Below, in pieces: positions 43,942 to 51,557 of a DNA stretch of 64,000 nucleotides. Each line of letters starts with the position of its first letter. Position 1 is the first letter of the stretch. The notes below the pieces were generated by a model. The model was not told the DNA's origin and ran no database searches. It worked only from the letters and a program-made list of their open reading frames with translations. Position numbers and translations under genes: made by a program. The DNA is from Cupriavidus sp. WKF15 (GTDB lineage: Bacteria; Pseudomonadota; Gammaproteobacteria; Burkholderiales; Burkholderiaceae): contig NZ_CP119574.1 of the NCBI RefSeq assembly GCF_029278605.1, positions 124,001-188,000 on the forward strand, written 5' to 3'.

Positions 43942-43975
43942 AGAAAAGGAAACGGCGAGCCAGGTGGCTCGCCGT
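43942..43975 (-). terminator. terminator-like leader hairpin before the 43911 gene
   Basis: The perfect 10-bp stem ACGGCGAGCC-N4-GGCTCGCCGT is followed on the minus strand by TTCCTTTTCTG, about 30 bases before the ATG and 37 bases after the MoxR stop. Confidence 0.7.
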
Positions 43976-44011
43976 CAGGGGATGAAGATGAAAAGGGGTT
44001 GGTTGCGTGGA

Positions 44012-45031
44012 TCAGTTGCCGAGCAGCAGCTCACCGAGCTTGCCGCCCTGCGCATTGATCCACGCCGGGGTGGCGCAGATGCGCGAGTCGCGGCGCGCCG
44101 CGTCCGTTGCCAACATCACGGCGAACTCACCGAGATGGGCTTCGAACAGGCGATTGGCATACACCATCACCCGATCGAAGTTGTTCTCGTTGGCGACCGA
44201 TGCCAGCGCCGAGCAGATGGCGAACTGTGCCGCCACGTTGTCCGGGATCCTCGCGGATTCCGGCGCGGCCAGCACTGAATCCACGCTGGGTAGCTCGCGA
44301 TAAATCTGGCGGAACGACTCAAACTCGAGCGCTGCGCCCTCGCCTACCGCGCCGGCCGTGACGATGATCTCCATGCCCGGCGGCACGAGCGGCAGTTGGC
44401 GCGCAACGTGCCCCCAGCCTCGCGGCGACGGCTCGTTCTCGACCTCCTTGCTGCGCTTGGAAGAGAGCAGCAAGTCGGGCCGGAAGCGCAGGAACGCGAT
44501 CAGCACCGGCGGCACGCTGTTCGTGACCGCCCAGCGCGTCCAGTCCTCGATCGTCGGCTCCAACTCCACGATGGTGCTGAAGCGGGATTTCAACGGATCG
44601 AGGATGTTGGAGACCGCCGCGTTGTCGCTACGGCGGTTGGTCGCGGCGACAAAGGTGACGTGGTCTGGCAGGACGTGCTCACCGATACGCCGTGCGAGCA
44701 GCAGTTGCATCTTGGCGGCCTGGACGGCCGGAGAAGCCTGTCCGAGGTCGTCAATGAACCAGACAATCGGGCGCGTGCTGTTGAGCGCCGTGGCCAGGTC
44801 CCCGAACGGCAGGAACTTGGCGCCAGCGCCGTCAGGAAACGGCAGCCCCTTGGAGTCGGTCGGATCCTCCACCACGGGGTGGGAGATCAGCAGATCGTAG
44901 CCGGCGGCCTTGGCGGCACTGGCAACGATGTCGCTCTTGCCGATGCCAGGAGCGCCGGTAATGAGGACAGGCAGACGTGCCGGAATGAAGGCCGAGAGAA
45001 GCGTATGCAGTTGGAGCGGATTGACTTTCAT
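44012..45031 (-). CDS. MoxR-type AAA+ ATPase
   Basis: The 339-residue protein has Walker A GAPGIGKSD (26-34), Walker B VWFIDDLGQASP (about 88) and sensor-1 FVAATNRRSDN. The arginine-finger region is LKSRFSTIVEL. The start at 45031 follows AGGAATTCCC. It is expected to act with the VWA protein encoded two genes downstream as an ATP-driven remodelling factor, possibly on proteins of the PRTRC element. A TCGATGCGTC palindrome and a 10-bp leader stem lie upstream. Confidence 0.9.
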   Translation of the reverse strand: MKVNPLQLHTLLSAFIPARLPVLITGAPGIGKSDIVASAAKAAGYDLLISHPVVEDPTDSKGLPFPDGAGAKFLPFGDLATALNSTRPIVWFIDDLGQASPAVQAAKMQLLLARRIGEHVLPDHVTFVAATNRRSDNAAVSNILDPLKSRFSTIVELEPTIEDWTRWAVTNSVPPVLIAFLRFRPDLLLSSKRSKEVENEPSPRGWGHVARQLPLVPPGMEIIVTAGAVGEGAALEFESFRQIYRELPSVDSVLAAPESARIPDNVAAQFAICSALASVANENNFDRVMVYANRLFEAHLGEFAVMLATDAARRDSRICATPAWINAQGGKLGELLLGN

Positions 45032-45068
45032 GGGAATTCCTAAACGGGATCCCACAAAGCCACCTTGC

Positions 45069-45093
45069 CCACAGGGAAGGTGTCCCTGTGGGA
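45069..45093 (-). promoter_or_regulatory. leader hairpin before the MoxR gene
   Basis: The 10-bp perfect stem CCCACAGGGA-N5-TCCCTGTGGG lies about 40 bases upstream of the start codon, between the TCGATGCGTC palindrome and the gene. Confidence 0.7.
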
Positions 45094-45128
45094 AGGTTCA
45101 ATGAATGCGCCAGCGGTGCTGGCTTGGG

Positions 45129-45150
45129 TCGATGCGTCGCTAGACGCGGG
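45129..45150 (-). repeat. TCGATGCGTC palindrome, copy 3
   Basis: TCGATGCGTC-GCTA-GACGCGGG followed by TAAAACG is about 100 bases upstream of the MoxR start. The flank GGGTAAAAC is shared with copy 1. Confidence 0.82.
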
Positions 45151-45316
45151 TAAAACGCTGTTTGGACTGATCCGTATCAGTGCGAACAACGCTTCATCGA
45201 CAAGACTACAGGCAACGCGGCACGAGCGGAATGCCGAAAGGCGAGAGATTGCGTATCGCTTATGAGGGAGAGAGAGGTCCCCCGGGCACAAGGCCGGGGG
45301 AAAATTGCAAAGAAGA

Positions 45317-46882
45317 TCACGCGGCCATCGCCAGCGCGGTGACCGGCTCAGACAGGCGGGCACGGGCATAGTCAAGCGTGCCATCCTTGGCCCGCAGGCG
45401 CCGGGCGGTGCGTGTCGCGGGCTGCTCGATGTAGTAGACCCGAGCGCTCCCACGCGGGAAGTGCCGAATCTGGCTGAAGCCTTCATCGATGCACAGATCC
45501 ACATACTCCCGGCCGTTCATCCGCTTGCCATTCAAGTTCCAGCGCGAGGCCTCCGCACGCTTGCGCGCACATTCGGCGTCTTGCTCCTGCAGGCGCTCGG
45601 ACTTCGCGGCCAGGGCCTGAAGCTCCCACTGGTGCTGCTCCGACTCGGAAAAGCCGCACATCTCGAAGATGCGGCGACGGCGCGTTGTCGCGGGGACTCC
45701 CGTCAGCGCGACACCACACACCTCACGCAGGGCACGCTTGGACGACGTGTTGCGGTCGTTCGGCGTATCCAGGACCTGCAGCAGCGTCGCGATGTCCCGC
45801 TGCAGCACGGCCAGCGCGAAGCGGTTGGGCCAGCTGAAGCTGGCATGGTCCCGTTCGACGGCGGCCATTGACATTTCCGACTGGAAGCGCCGCTCACTGA
45901 GGTTGCCCTTGGTCCGCTCCGCTGCCACTCGCTCAACGTGCTTCGCATATCGCTTTGCACCGATCAAGGCGTGCAAACGTGCGGCCAGCGGCGACACCGG
46001 TTGGGCATCGTCTCCGGTCGGGGCCTTGCCCAACGGGGCGGAGAGCGGTGGGACCACTTGCGCGGCATACAGGGCATTGTCGACGTCGACATGGGTGCAG
46101 TCATCAGGCAGCAGCTTCACCAGGGCAATCAGGCGTGCAGCGTTGCGCGCCGTGATCGCCAGCTTGTCATGGCGCATCACCGAGCACAGCGCTTGCAGCT
46201 TGTTGGCGGACAGTGCACCCCGTAGCGCTGGTACCTCGATCAACGTTGGCAGCCAGTGCAGGTCGTGGCGCCCGGCATCCACGGCATCTCCGTCACGGCG
46301 GTAGGCGTTCAAGATGCAGTCCCGGACAGGTTCGCCGCGCTGCAATGCATAGGCGACGTGGACCTCATGGCGGCAGTTCATGCCAGCACCCGGCGAGTAC
46401 TCCGGTCCGGTGGTCCCGTAGCCGAAGCGCCGATAGAACTCTTCATGCACGAAGCTGCTCGCGTCGAAGGGCTCTGCCACCGCAAACAGGTCGAGGTTCG
46501 CAGACTGGGGCTTCCCAAGCTGGTCCGGATCGACTGCCTCGTTGGTGAACACCGCCAACCGTCCAGCCGCAGCCACCGCTTGCCAGGAGGTGCGGCTCAT
46601 TTCATGCGGACGCAGCACTTTGCCGTCCGGCCGGACGATGTAGCGGTCTACTTCATCCAGGATGGAAGCCAGAATGGCCTTCGCTTCTCCGGCTGGCCGC
46701 ACCGCAAATTGCCCCGATGGGAGTCGCAACACGGGAATGGCGCCGCGCTCGACATGCCGCACAGCCATATCCTCAGCGCGCATGCCCGGCTTCGGGCCAG
46801 GCTCATGGTTCAGCAATGCCAGTACGCCGGCGAGGGTCGTGCGGCTCTCGACCCGTTCCGGGCCGATCGAAATGACATACAT
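45317..46882 (-). CDS. large hypothetical protein of the PRTRC region
   Basis: This 521-residue protein starts at MYVISIGPERVESRTTLAGVLALLNHEPGP (ATG at 46882 after GGAG). Its N-terminal half has PVLRLPSGQFAVRPAGEAKAILASIL. The C-terminal part is rich in basic residues and includes RRRIFEMCGFSESEQHQWELQALAAKSERLQEQDAECARKRAEASRW, a predicted coiled coil. No enzyme motif is recognised. It lies upstream of the MoxR gene and separated from it by its own control region. Confidence 0.7.
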   Translation of the reverse strand: MYVISIGPERVESRTTLAGVLALLNHEPGPKPGMRAEDMAVRHVERGAIPVLRLPSGQFAVRPAGEAKAILASILDEVDRYIVRPDGKVLRPHEMSRTSWQAVAAAGRLAVFTNEAVDPDQLGKPQSANLDLFAVAEPFDASSFVHEEFYRRFGYGTTGPEYSPGAGMNCRHEVHVAYALQRGEPVRDCILNAYRRDGDAVDAGRHDLHWLPTLIEVPALRGALSANKLQALCSVMRHDKLAITARNAARLIALVKLLPDDCTHVDVDNALYAAQVVPPLSAPLGKAPTGDDAQPVSPLAARLHALIGAKRYAKHVERVAAERTKGNLSERRFQSEMSMAAVERDHASFSWPNRFALAVLQRDIATLLQVLDTPNDRNTSSKRALREVCGVALTGVPATTRRRRIFEMCGFSESEQHQWELQALAAKSERLQEQDAECARKRAEASRWNLNGKRMNGREYVDLCIDEGFSQIRHFPRGSARVYYIEQPATRTARRLRAKDGTLDYARARLSEPVTALAMAA

Positions 46883-46910
46883 GATTTGCTCCGCGAGCGA
46901 ATGGAGCAAG

Positions 46911-46936
46911 CCCATCGGGGCGTTGCCCCGTATGGG
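46911..46936 (-). promoter_or_regulatory. leader hairpin before the 46882 gene
   Basis: CCCAT-C-GGGGC-GTT-GCCCC-GT-ATGGG forms a near-perfect stem about 29 bases before the ATG, in the same position as the other leader hairpins. Confidence 0.65.
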
Positions 46937-46979
46937 TTGATAGGTAACAGCTGTGCGAGATCAGACTCGCGGGCGCAGG

Positions 46980-47351
46980 TCAGGCGCTTGCCGATGCATC
47001 CGCGGCGGCGTCCGCGCGGGCATCGGCAATCCAGTCGAGCAGCTCGGCGGACTGGATCTTCCAGACCGGGCCACGCGCGAAACCCGTGACGAGCGTGCGC
47101 TCTGGCACGAACAGGTCTGTCTCAAGCAGTGCCGCCAGGACATCATCGGGAACATTCCACGCCGCTATGAACACCTCGTCGTCCGCCAGCTGCTGGCCGG
47201 GAACATTCGAGGTGAGATCGACATAGGGCATGAAGTCGTCGGCGCAAATGAGGGACTGCGCCGGGCGATTGTTGCTTTGATAGACGTGAACCCGTAAATG
47301 CAGGCCTGCCGGGTAGCTGCCTACGCCAGCGCAAAGGATGCGGTCTTCCAT
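46980..47351 (-). CDS. hypothetical protein
   Basis: The 123-residue acidic protein begins MEDRILCAGVGSYPAGLHLRVHVYQSNNRPAQSLICADDFMPYVDLTSNVPGQQL and ends with an Ala/Asp-rich tail (DARADAAADASA). GGAG precedes the ATG at 47351, and a GC-rich hairpin (47370-47394) lies just upstream. The family is unknown. Confidence 0.65.
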   Translation of the reverse strand: MEDRILCAGVGSYPAGLHLRVHVYQSNNRPAQSLICADDFMPYVDLTSNVPGQQLADDEVFIAAWNVPDDVLAALLETDLFVPERTLVTGFARGPVWKIQSAELLDWIADARADAAADASASA

Positions 47352-47410
47352 GGGGGACTCCTGAGTGCAGGGGCGCCCCATCGGGGCGCGCCCCGTGTGG
47401 GTGTTGGAAA

Positions 47411-47436
47411 CAAAAAACGCATCCCGAGGGATGCGT
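47411..47436 (-). terminator. intrinsic terminator after the small membrane-protein pair
   Basis: The 9-bp perfect stem ACGCATCCC-GA-GGGATGCGT is followed on the minus strand by TTTTTTG. Confidence 0.88.
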
Positions 47437-47484
47437 CAGAGCAGACGTCCGGGGAACCCGGGCACCTGAGAGGATCGATGGCGA

Positions 47485-47577
47485 TCAGTCCTTGTGAACG
47501 CGACGACCGTTGCGGTCGGCCCACAGGAAGTAACCTGCCAGTGCCAAAGCCGCCAGCAAGATATAGGGACCAAACAT
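47485..47577 (-). CDS. 30-residue small membrane protein
   Basis: The frame encodes a 30-residue product beginning MFGPYILLAALALAGYF, then LWADRNGRRVHKD. One hydrophobic helix is followed by a positively charged tail. Its ATG overlaps the stop of the preceding gene in TGATG, so translation is probably coupled. It is followed by a strong terminator. It resembles other tiny single-helix inner-membrane proteins. Confidence 0.6.
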   Translation of the reverse strand: MFGPYILLAALALAGYFLWADRNGRRVHKD

Positions 47578-47765
47578 CACTTTTCTCCTTTTGAAAGGAT
47601 CGCGCCTACGCCGAATAGTACTACGGCCGTGGCTATCAGACTTGCAGTGTTAGCAACCGACGGCCAGGACCATCCCGGCTTACTGGCGATATAACCACCA
47701 GCCGCTACAGCGGCGGCTGCCGAGAGCGTATGGAGATGGCCTCTAGGTAGCGTGAATGTGCTCAT
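47577..47765 (-). CDS. small membrane protein
   Basis: The 62-residue protein from an ATG at 47765 has two hydrophobic helices (HLHTLSAAAAVAAGGYIA and SVANTASLIATAVVLFGVGAIL) and a short charged C-terminus. It is coupled to the 30-residue protein through TGATG. The TnpB element inserted just upstream may have separated the pair from its original promoter. Confidence 0.6.
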   Translation of the reverse strand: MSTFTLPRGHLHTLSAAAAVAAGGYIASKPGWSWPSVANTASLIATAVVLFGVGAILSKGEK

Positions 47766-47833
47766 AGGCGCATAATCGTGCGCAATCATTGCATGATGAT
47801 GAGTTGCGAAATGGAACACAAAGGGCGCTGCCA

Positions 47834-49171
47834 ATGCTGCTAGCCCATACGATTGAACTTGTGACCAGCCAGCGCGAAGTCGATTACTTCGCGAGGGCGG
47901 CTGGGTGCGCGCGTTTCGTATGGAATTGGGCGCTGGCAGAATGGAACCGCCAACGCGCAGCCGGCGGTAAGCCGAGCGCCATGGCGCTGAAGAAGTCCTT
48001 TAACGCCATCAAGTATCAACAGTACCCGTGGATGGCCGACATCCATCGTGACGCGCACGCCCAACCCTTCGCGAATCTATCAAAGGCTTGGTCGAAATTC
48101 TTCTCTGACATAAAGTCGGGGATAAAAGCGCACGCCCCTAGGTTCAAGAAAAAAGGTCAATGCAAGGACGGATTCTACGTCGCCAATGACAAGGTAAGGT
48201 TTGAGGGAAAGTCGGTTGTGCTGCCATTGATCGGGCGGGTTGCCATGCGGGAGGCGCTGCGGTTCCCCGGACGAGTCATGGGCGCCGCCGTGAGCCGACG
48301 CGCTGATCGTTGGTTCATCTCGGTCCAGGTAGAGGTGGCGGACGACGTGGCGTTCATCCCGCGCACCGGCCATGGCGTGGTGGGCGTGGACCTTGGGATC
48401 AGTTCGGCCGTCACCCTTTCGACGGGGGAAACGTTCGAGGGCCCAAAGCCGTTGAAAGCGGCGCTACGGCGCCTGCGGATTCGGTCTCGACGCCTTTCCC
48501 GAAAGGTGGAGATGGCCACGCCTGGGCGCGCGGCATTCAGCCGCGAGTTCACTGGGCCGCTACGTCCGAACACCAAACCACAGCCGGCGCGGTCTGCCGG
48601 CCAGATCGACAGTGCCGCACGGCTGGCACGCCTGCACGCCCGTGTCGCCAATATCAGGCAGGATTTCCTGCACAAGGCAACCACCAGGCTATGCCGCGAA
48701 AACCAAGCGATTGGCCTGGAGGATCTCAACGTCGCCGGTATGCTCAAGAATGAGCGTCTTGCCCGCTCACTATCGGACATGGGGCTGGGTGAGTTTCGCC
48801 GGCAATTGGACTACAAGGCGAAGCGATACGGCACGCACCTTGTGTTTGCCGATCGCTGGTTTCCGTCAAGTAAGCTGATGTCCTGCTGTGGCCATAAGCT
48901 AGACAGACTTGCGCTGAGCGAGCGTCGCGTCGTGTGTCCGGCCTGCGGCACGAGTCATGATCGCGATCACAACGCAGCGATCAACCTTGAACGGCTCGCA
49001 ACCGAAACTGCGCTACCCGTGGCGAGTGATTCGGCAACGAATTGCACTGCGAGAGGCATATCGCCACTCGCAGGCGGGAAAGTTACGTCCGTCAGAGACG
49101 AGGTCGGCCAGCAAGGAACCTCGGGGCGGGAAGGAAACGGCGGCGCGCACATTTGCGCACGTTTCTCATAG
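47834..49171 (+). CDS. TnpB RNA-guided nuclease of an IS200/IS605-type element
   Basis: The 445-residue protein has an intact N-terminal HTH/wedge region (CARFVWNWALAEWNRQRA), RuvC-I VGVDLGISSAVTLS, RuvC-II IGLEDLNVAGM, a zinc ribbon (CCGHKL / CPACGTS) and RuvC-III HDRDHNAAINL. All three acidic catalytic residues are present. An extra segment of about 25-30 residues (PGRAAFSREFTGPLRPNTKPQPARSAGQ, written here in part) lies between RuvC-I and RuvC-II. No TnpA transposase gene is adjacent. The right boundary is about 49164. The protein uses an omega-RNA from its 3' end to cut DNA next to a TAM. Confidence 0.88.
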   Translation: MLLAHTIELVTSQREVDYFARAAGCARFVWNWALAEWNRQRAAGGKPSAMALKKSFNAIKYQQYPWMADIHRDAHAQPFANLSKAWSKFFSDIKSGIKAHAPRFKKKGQCKDGFYVANDKVRFEGKSVVLPLIGRVAMREALRFPGRVMGAAVSRRADRWFISVQVEVADDVAFIPRTGHGVVGVDLGISSAVTLSTGETFEGPKPLKAALRRLRIRSRRLSRKVEMATPGRAAFSREFTGPLRPNTKPQPARSAGQIDSAARLARLHARVANIRQDFLHKATTRLCRENQAIGLEDLNVAGMLKNERLARSLSDMGLGEFRRQLDYKAKRYGTHLVFADRWFPSSKLMSCCGHKLDRLALSERRVVCPACGTSHDRDHNAAINLERLATETALPVASDSATNCTARGISPLAGGKVTSVRDEVGQQGTSGREGNGGAHICARFS

Positions 49172-49486
49172 CAGGTAGCGCCCGTACTGCAGGCGTTGGT
49201 CCTTAGTAGGCGCCTCCACGGCCATCCGGGCTTCCTGCAGCCAGCCTCGCTTTGCTGCCTTGGAACGGTCGACGCGATATTTTGCGCCTTCCTCACGGAT
49301 GAGCGGATACTGGAAGCCGCTCCTGAGAAACAGGACGTGCCGCTCGCCCAGCGCAGTGGACGCGTCCACCAGACTGTCGAGGCGGGCGGGCAGCATGACG
49401 AGACCCGAACTCCGTTCGTAGTGCACGGAGCAGGAAAACTCATCCCCGCTCGTCGACTTCAACAGGACTTTGGCTATCTGGGTCAT
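49166..49486 (-). CDS. hypothetical protein, 3' end abutting TnpB insertion
   Basis: The 106-residue protein begins MTQIAKVLLKSTSGDEFSCSVHYERSSGLVMLPARLDSL and ends EAPTKDQRLQYGRYLL. Its stop codon lies exactly at the TnpB right boundary, so its natural C-terminus may be missing. It ends the message of the 49877 gene, 10 bases downstream. The function is unknown. Confidence 0.62.
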   Translation of the reverse strand: MTQIAKVLLKSTSGDEFSCSVHYERSSGLVMLPARLDSLVDASTALGERHVLFLRSGFQYPLIREEGAKYRVDRSKAAKRGWLQEARMAVEAPTKDQRLQYGRYLL

Positions 49487-49496
49487 TGCGGCCCCT

Positions 49497-49877
49497 TCAA
49501 CTGCGCCGACCCGTTACCACGCGCAGCGTGGCCACGAGCGAGGCATAGCCTTCCGGAGAGCCGATCGACTGCAGACAGACCGCATTGTCGCGACCGCCTG
49601 TGTGGTCATCGCGGCCTCGGCAGGTGCGAAAGCTCATGCTGGCAGCGGTCTGCTGCGGCGCGTGGGAAATCTGCACATACAGCGTGTCGGTGTGCAGCGC
49701 ATAGAGGTCGGCTTGATGGCGGCGATGGCGGCGCTCGCGAACATTGAAGTCCCGCTGGCGCAGACCAAGGTCGCTCGCCAGGCGGCGAATGACACGCGAG
49801 GCATCGCGTTTGAGGGTGGCACAAGCGGCAGCGTTGCCGGGCTGGTGCGGTCGCGTAAAGGATTTAGGGATTTTCAT
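49497..49877 (-). CDS. basic hypothetical protein
   Basis: This 126-residue Arg/His-rich protein begins MKIPKSFTRPHQPGNAAACATLKRDASRVIRRLASDLGLRQRDFNVRERRHRRHQADLYALHTDTLYVQIS. It probably binds nucleic acid, judged only from charge. The ATG at 49877 follows AGAGA. A TCGATGCGTC palindrome and a leader stem precede it. Confidence 0.62.
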   Translation of the reverse strand: MKIPKSFTRPHQPGNAAACATLKRDASRVIRRLASDLGLRQRDFNVRERRHRRHQADLYALHTDTLYVQISHAPQQTAASMSFRTCRGRDDHTGGRDNAVCLQSIGSPEGYASLVATLRVVTGRRS

Positions 49878-49907
49878 GGCATGTCTCTGAGAAATCGGGA
49901 CAGCCAT

Positions 49908-49933
49908 CCCCACGGGACAGTGTCCCGCATGGG
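49908..49933 (-). promoter_or_regulatory. leader hairpin before the 49877 gene
   Basis: CCC-A-CGGGACA-G-TGTCCCG-CAT-GGG forms a stem about 30 bases upstream of the ATG. Confidence 0.65.
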
Positions 49934-49961
49934 TGAAGGTCTGGGCAAGCCAGACGTGGGT

Positions 49962-49980
49962 TCGATGCGTCGAAGACGCG
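49962..49980 (-). repeat. TCGATGCGTC palindrome, copy 4
   Basis: TCGATGCGTC-GAA-GACGCG is followed by ATCAAAGG, about 85 bases upstream of the 49877 gene. Confidence 0.82.
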
Positions 49981-50074
49981 ATCAAAGGGTGCTTGCCGAA
50001 TCGCCTCCGATTGAGCAAACGCCCTCCTCCGGCTGGCGTCAACGCCCGAGGGCGCCGCGTCAGTCAGCGAAGTG

Positions 50075-50455
50075 TCAGTCCAGGTCCAGCGCGCGATTGA
50101 TGACGCGAGCGGTTTGCCAGGCCTGGTCTCGATTAAACATCTTGGCCGAGACCAGCTTGCGCAGCGTCGTGCTGCCGGAGGGCCCCTCCACGATCGTTGC
50201 GATGTGATCGACGTGGACGCGCCAGCCTTCCGATATGCCGCGCTCCACAGAGACGGCGAAGCGGTGGCGGGCATGCTCAGCTGGCCAGGGCGCGGTGGGT
50301 CGGAGGCCATACTGCGCCTCATTGGCGTCGGCGAGGAAGTTTGTCGGGATGATCCACTCGGGCTCAAGTTCGAGCGCACGTAGGGTGTGAGCGAGCAGGT
50401 CGGAAACTTCCTGCACGGTCTTGCCTTCAGTAGTGATCGGGGAAACGGATTGCAT
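50075..50455 (-). CDS. hypothetical protein
   Basis: The 126-residue protein begins MQSVSPITTEGKTVQEVSDLLAHTLRALELEPEWIIPTNFLADANEAQYGLRPTAPW and ends AWQTARVINRALDLD. It is soluble, alpha/beta and of unknown function. It has the full leader arrangement of the block upstream (palindrome, then hairpin, then start). Confidence 0.65.
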   Translation of the reverse strand: MQSVSPITTEGKTVQEVSDLLAHTLRALELEPEWIIPTNFLADANEAQYGLRPTAPWPAEHARHRFAVSVERGISEGWRVHVDHIATIVEGPSGSTTLRKLVSAKMFNRDQAWQTARVINRALDLD

Positions 50456-50482
50456 AGTCGGCTCCAGAAAAGGGACGCCGCT

Positions 50483-50502
50483 CACGGGGGCGGTGCCCCG
50501 TG
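50483..50502 (-). promoter_or_regulatory. leader hairpin before the 50455 gene
   Basis: CACGGGG-N6-CCCCGTG lies about 28 bases before the ATG. Confidence 0.65.
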
Positions 50503-50540
50503 GGTGCAAGGGATGGTCCTGGACAAACCAGGCGCAGGAT

Positions 50541-50560
50541 TCGATGCGTCGTGCGACGCC
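50541..50560 (-). repeat. TCGATGCGTC palindrome, copy 5
   Basis: TCGATGCGTC-GTGC-GACGCC is followed by ATCAAAAACG, about 86 bases upstream of the 50455 gene. This copy deviates at the last base of the right arm. Confidence 0.78.
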
Positions 50561-50644
50561 ATCAAAAACGCTTGCCCAAGCGCGAACGCTGGGGCAAGCC
50601 CTCTCGGGCTTGCAAGGGATGGGAGAGCCTGTATGGCCTTCTAG

Positions 50645-51112
50645 TCATCGCGTCAGGCGGTAATCGCTACCCGACGACACCAAGTACAGCCGCTCGCCAG
50701 TGACGAACTGCTGCTCGGAGCCTTGCGTGACGACAAGCTGGCGGCCGTTGTCCGTACGGACAATGACCTCAACGCCGTCACGCTGCGACAGGTGTGTGGC
50801 GGTGAGCTGGCCAACGACGCCAGCCGCGGTACCCGACAGGGCGCCGGCAATGTAACGACCATCGCCGTTGCCGATCACGCGGGCGCCAAGCACGGCGCCT
50901 ACCAAGGTGCTGAGAATCGCCGGTACGCCAGAGCTTGCCGAGAGCATGCTGTCGCCTGCGATGACGACATTGCGCACGCGTAGCACGGTCACCTGCTCGA
51001 CGGACCCGGTGCGCATGGCGTCGGATCCACGATAGATATTCGGCGAGGATTGCGCAGCGCAGCCGGTGAACAGGCAAACGATGGCAACGAACAGGAAGAA
51101 ACGCTTGAACAT
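50645..51112 (-). CDS. outer-membrane lipoprotein, glycine-zipper (SlyB-like)
   Basis: The 155-residue protein has signal peptide MFKRFFLFVAIVCLFTGC with lipobox LFTGC (lipidated Cys18). A glycine-zipper region follows (ILSTLVGAVLGARVIGNGDGRYIAGALSGTAAGVVGQL). The C-terminal beta segment is GVEVIVRTDNGRQLVVTQG...FVTGERLYLV, the SlyB/Pcp-like pattern. It stabilises or senses the outer membrane in known relatives. Why the PRTRC region carries it is unclear. Confidence 0.85.
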   Translation of the reverse strand: MFKRFFLFVAIVCLFTGCAAQSSPNIYRGSDAMRTGSVEQVTVLRVRNVVIAGDSMLSASSGVPAILSTLVGAVLGARVIGNGDGRYIAGALSGTAAGVVGQLTATHLSQRDGVEVIVRTDNGRQLVVTQGSEQQFVTGERLYLVSSGSDYRLTR

Positions 51113-51140
51113 GATGGCCTCACATGAATGGGCCAACATG

Positions 51141-51164
51141 CCTACGGGCAGGAAGGCCCGTAGG
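51141..51164 (-). promoter_or_regulatory. leader hairpin before the lipoprotein gene
   Basis: CCTACGGGC-N6-GCCCGTAGG is a 9-bp perfect stem 29 bases before the ATG. Confidence 0.7.
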
Positions 51165-51201
51165 GGGGAAGAGAAAAGCTGTGCCAGCGATGCCGGCAAG
51201 G

Positions 51202-51221
51202 TCGATGCGTCAGGGACGCGG
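51202..51221 (-). repeat. TCGATGCGTC palindrome, copy 6
   Basis: TCGATGCGTC-AGG-GACGCGG lies about 90 bases upstream of the lipoprotein gene and just past the end of the 51496 gene. Confidence 0.82.
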
Positions 51222-51235
51222 AAAGTACAGCTATG

Positions 51236-51496
51236 TTAGCAGTCCTGGCCTGTGGCAAGCAATCGTCCGCAGTCATCGCAGGTGCAACCGTGCCAATCTG
51301 CCGCGTCACGCTCGGGGTACAGACTTTGAAAACCGGAGAAATCCCCGGTGAACGGGGCGAACGGTACGCCGTTTCCGTCCTTTGGCCGGCCGTATCCCTG
51401 GCTGCGGAACTTGGCCTGTGTGCAGGCCGCGCAGTGCGCCGCATCGTGATACAGATAGCCAAAGGGCGGCGCAATGGTGGTCTGAATCTTGGACAT
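51236..51496 (-). CDS. small zinc-ribbon-like hypothetical protein
   Basis: This 86-residue protein begins MSKIQTTIAPPFGYLYHDAAHCAACTQAKF and ends HGCTCDDCGRLLATGQDC. The two Cys pairs (CxxC near 22-25 and CxxC near 74-77) suggest one zinc site. It lies just downstream of ThiF behind a terminator-like hairpin. The function is unknown. Confidence 0.65.
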   Translation of the reverse strand: MSKIQTTIAPPFGYLYHDAAHCAACTQAKFRSQGYGRPKDGNGVPFAPFTGDFSGFQSLYPERDAADWHGCTCDDCGRLLATGQDC

Positions 51497-51512
51497 GATG
51501 TACTCCTGAATA

Positions 51513-51537
51513 GGAAAACCCCCGACATCGTCGGGGG
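51513..51537 (-). terminator. terminator after ThiF and leader of the 51496 gene
   Basis: On the minus strand CCCCCGA-N5-TCGGGGG is followed by TTTTCCTATT. It starts 21 bases after the ThiF stop and ends about 17 bases before the next ATG. Confidence 0.75.
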
Positions 51538-51557
51538 TGGGTGCATGCAAAGATGGA

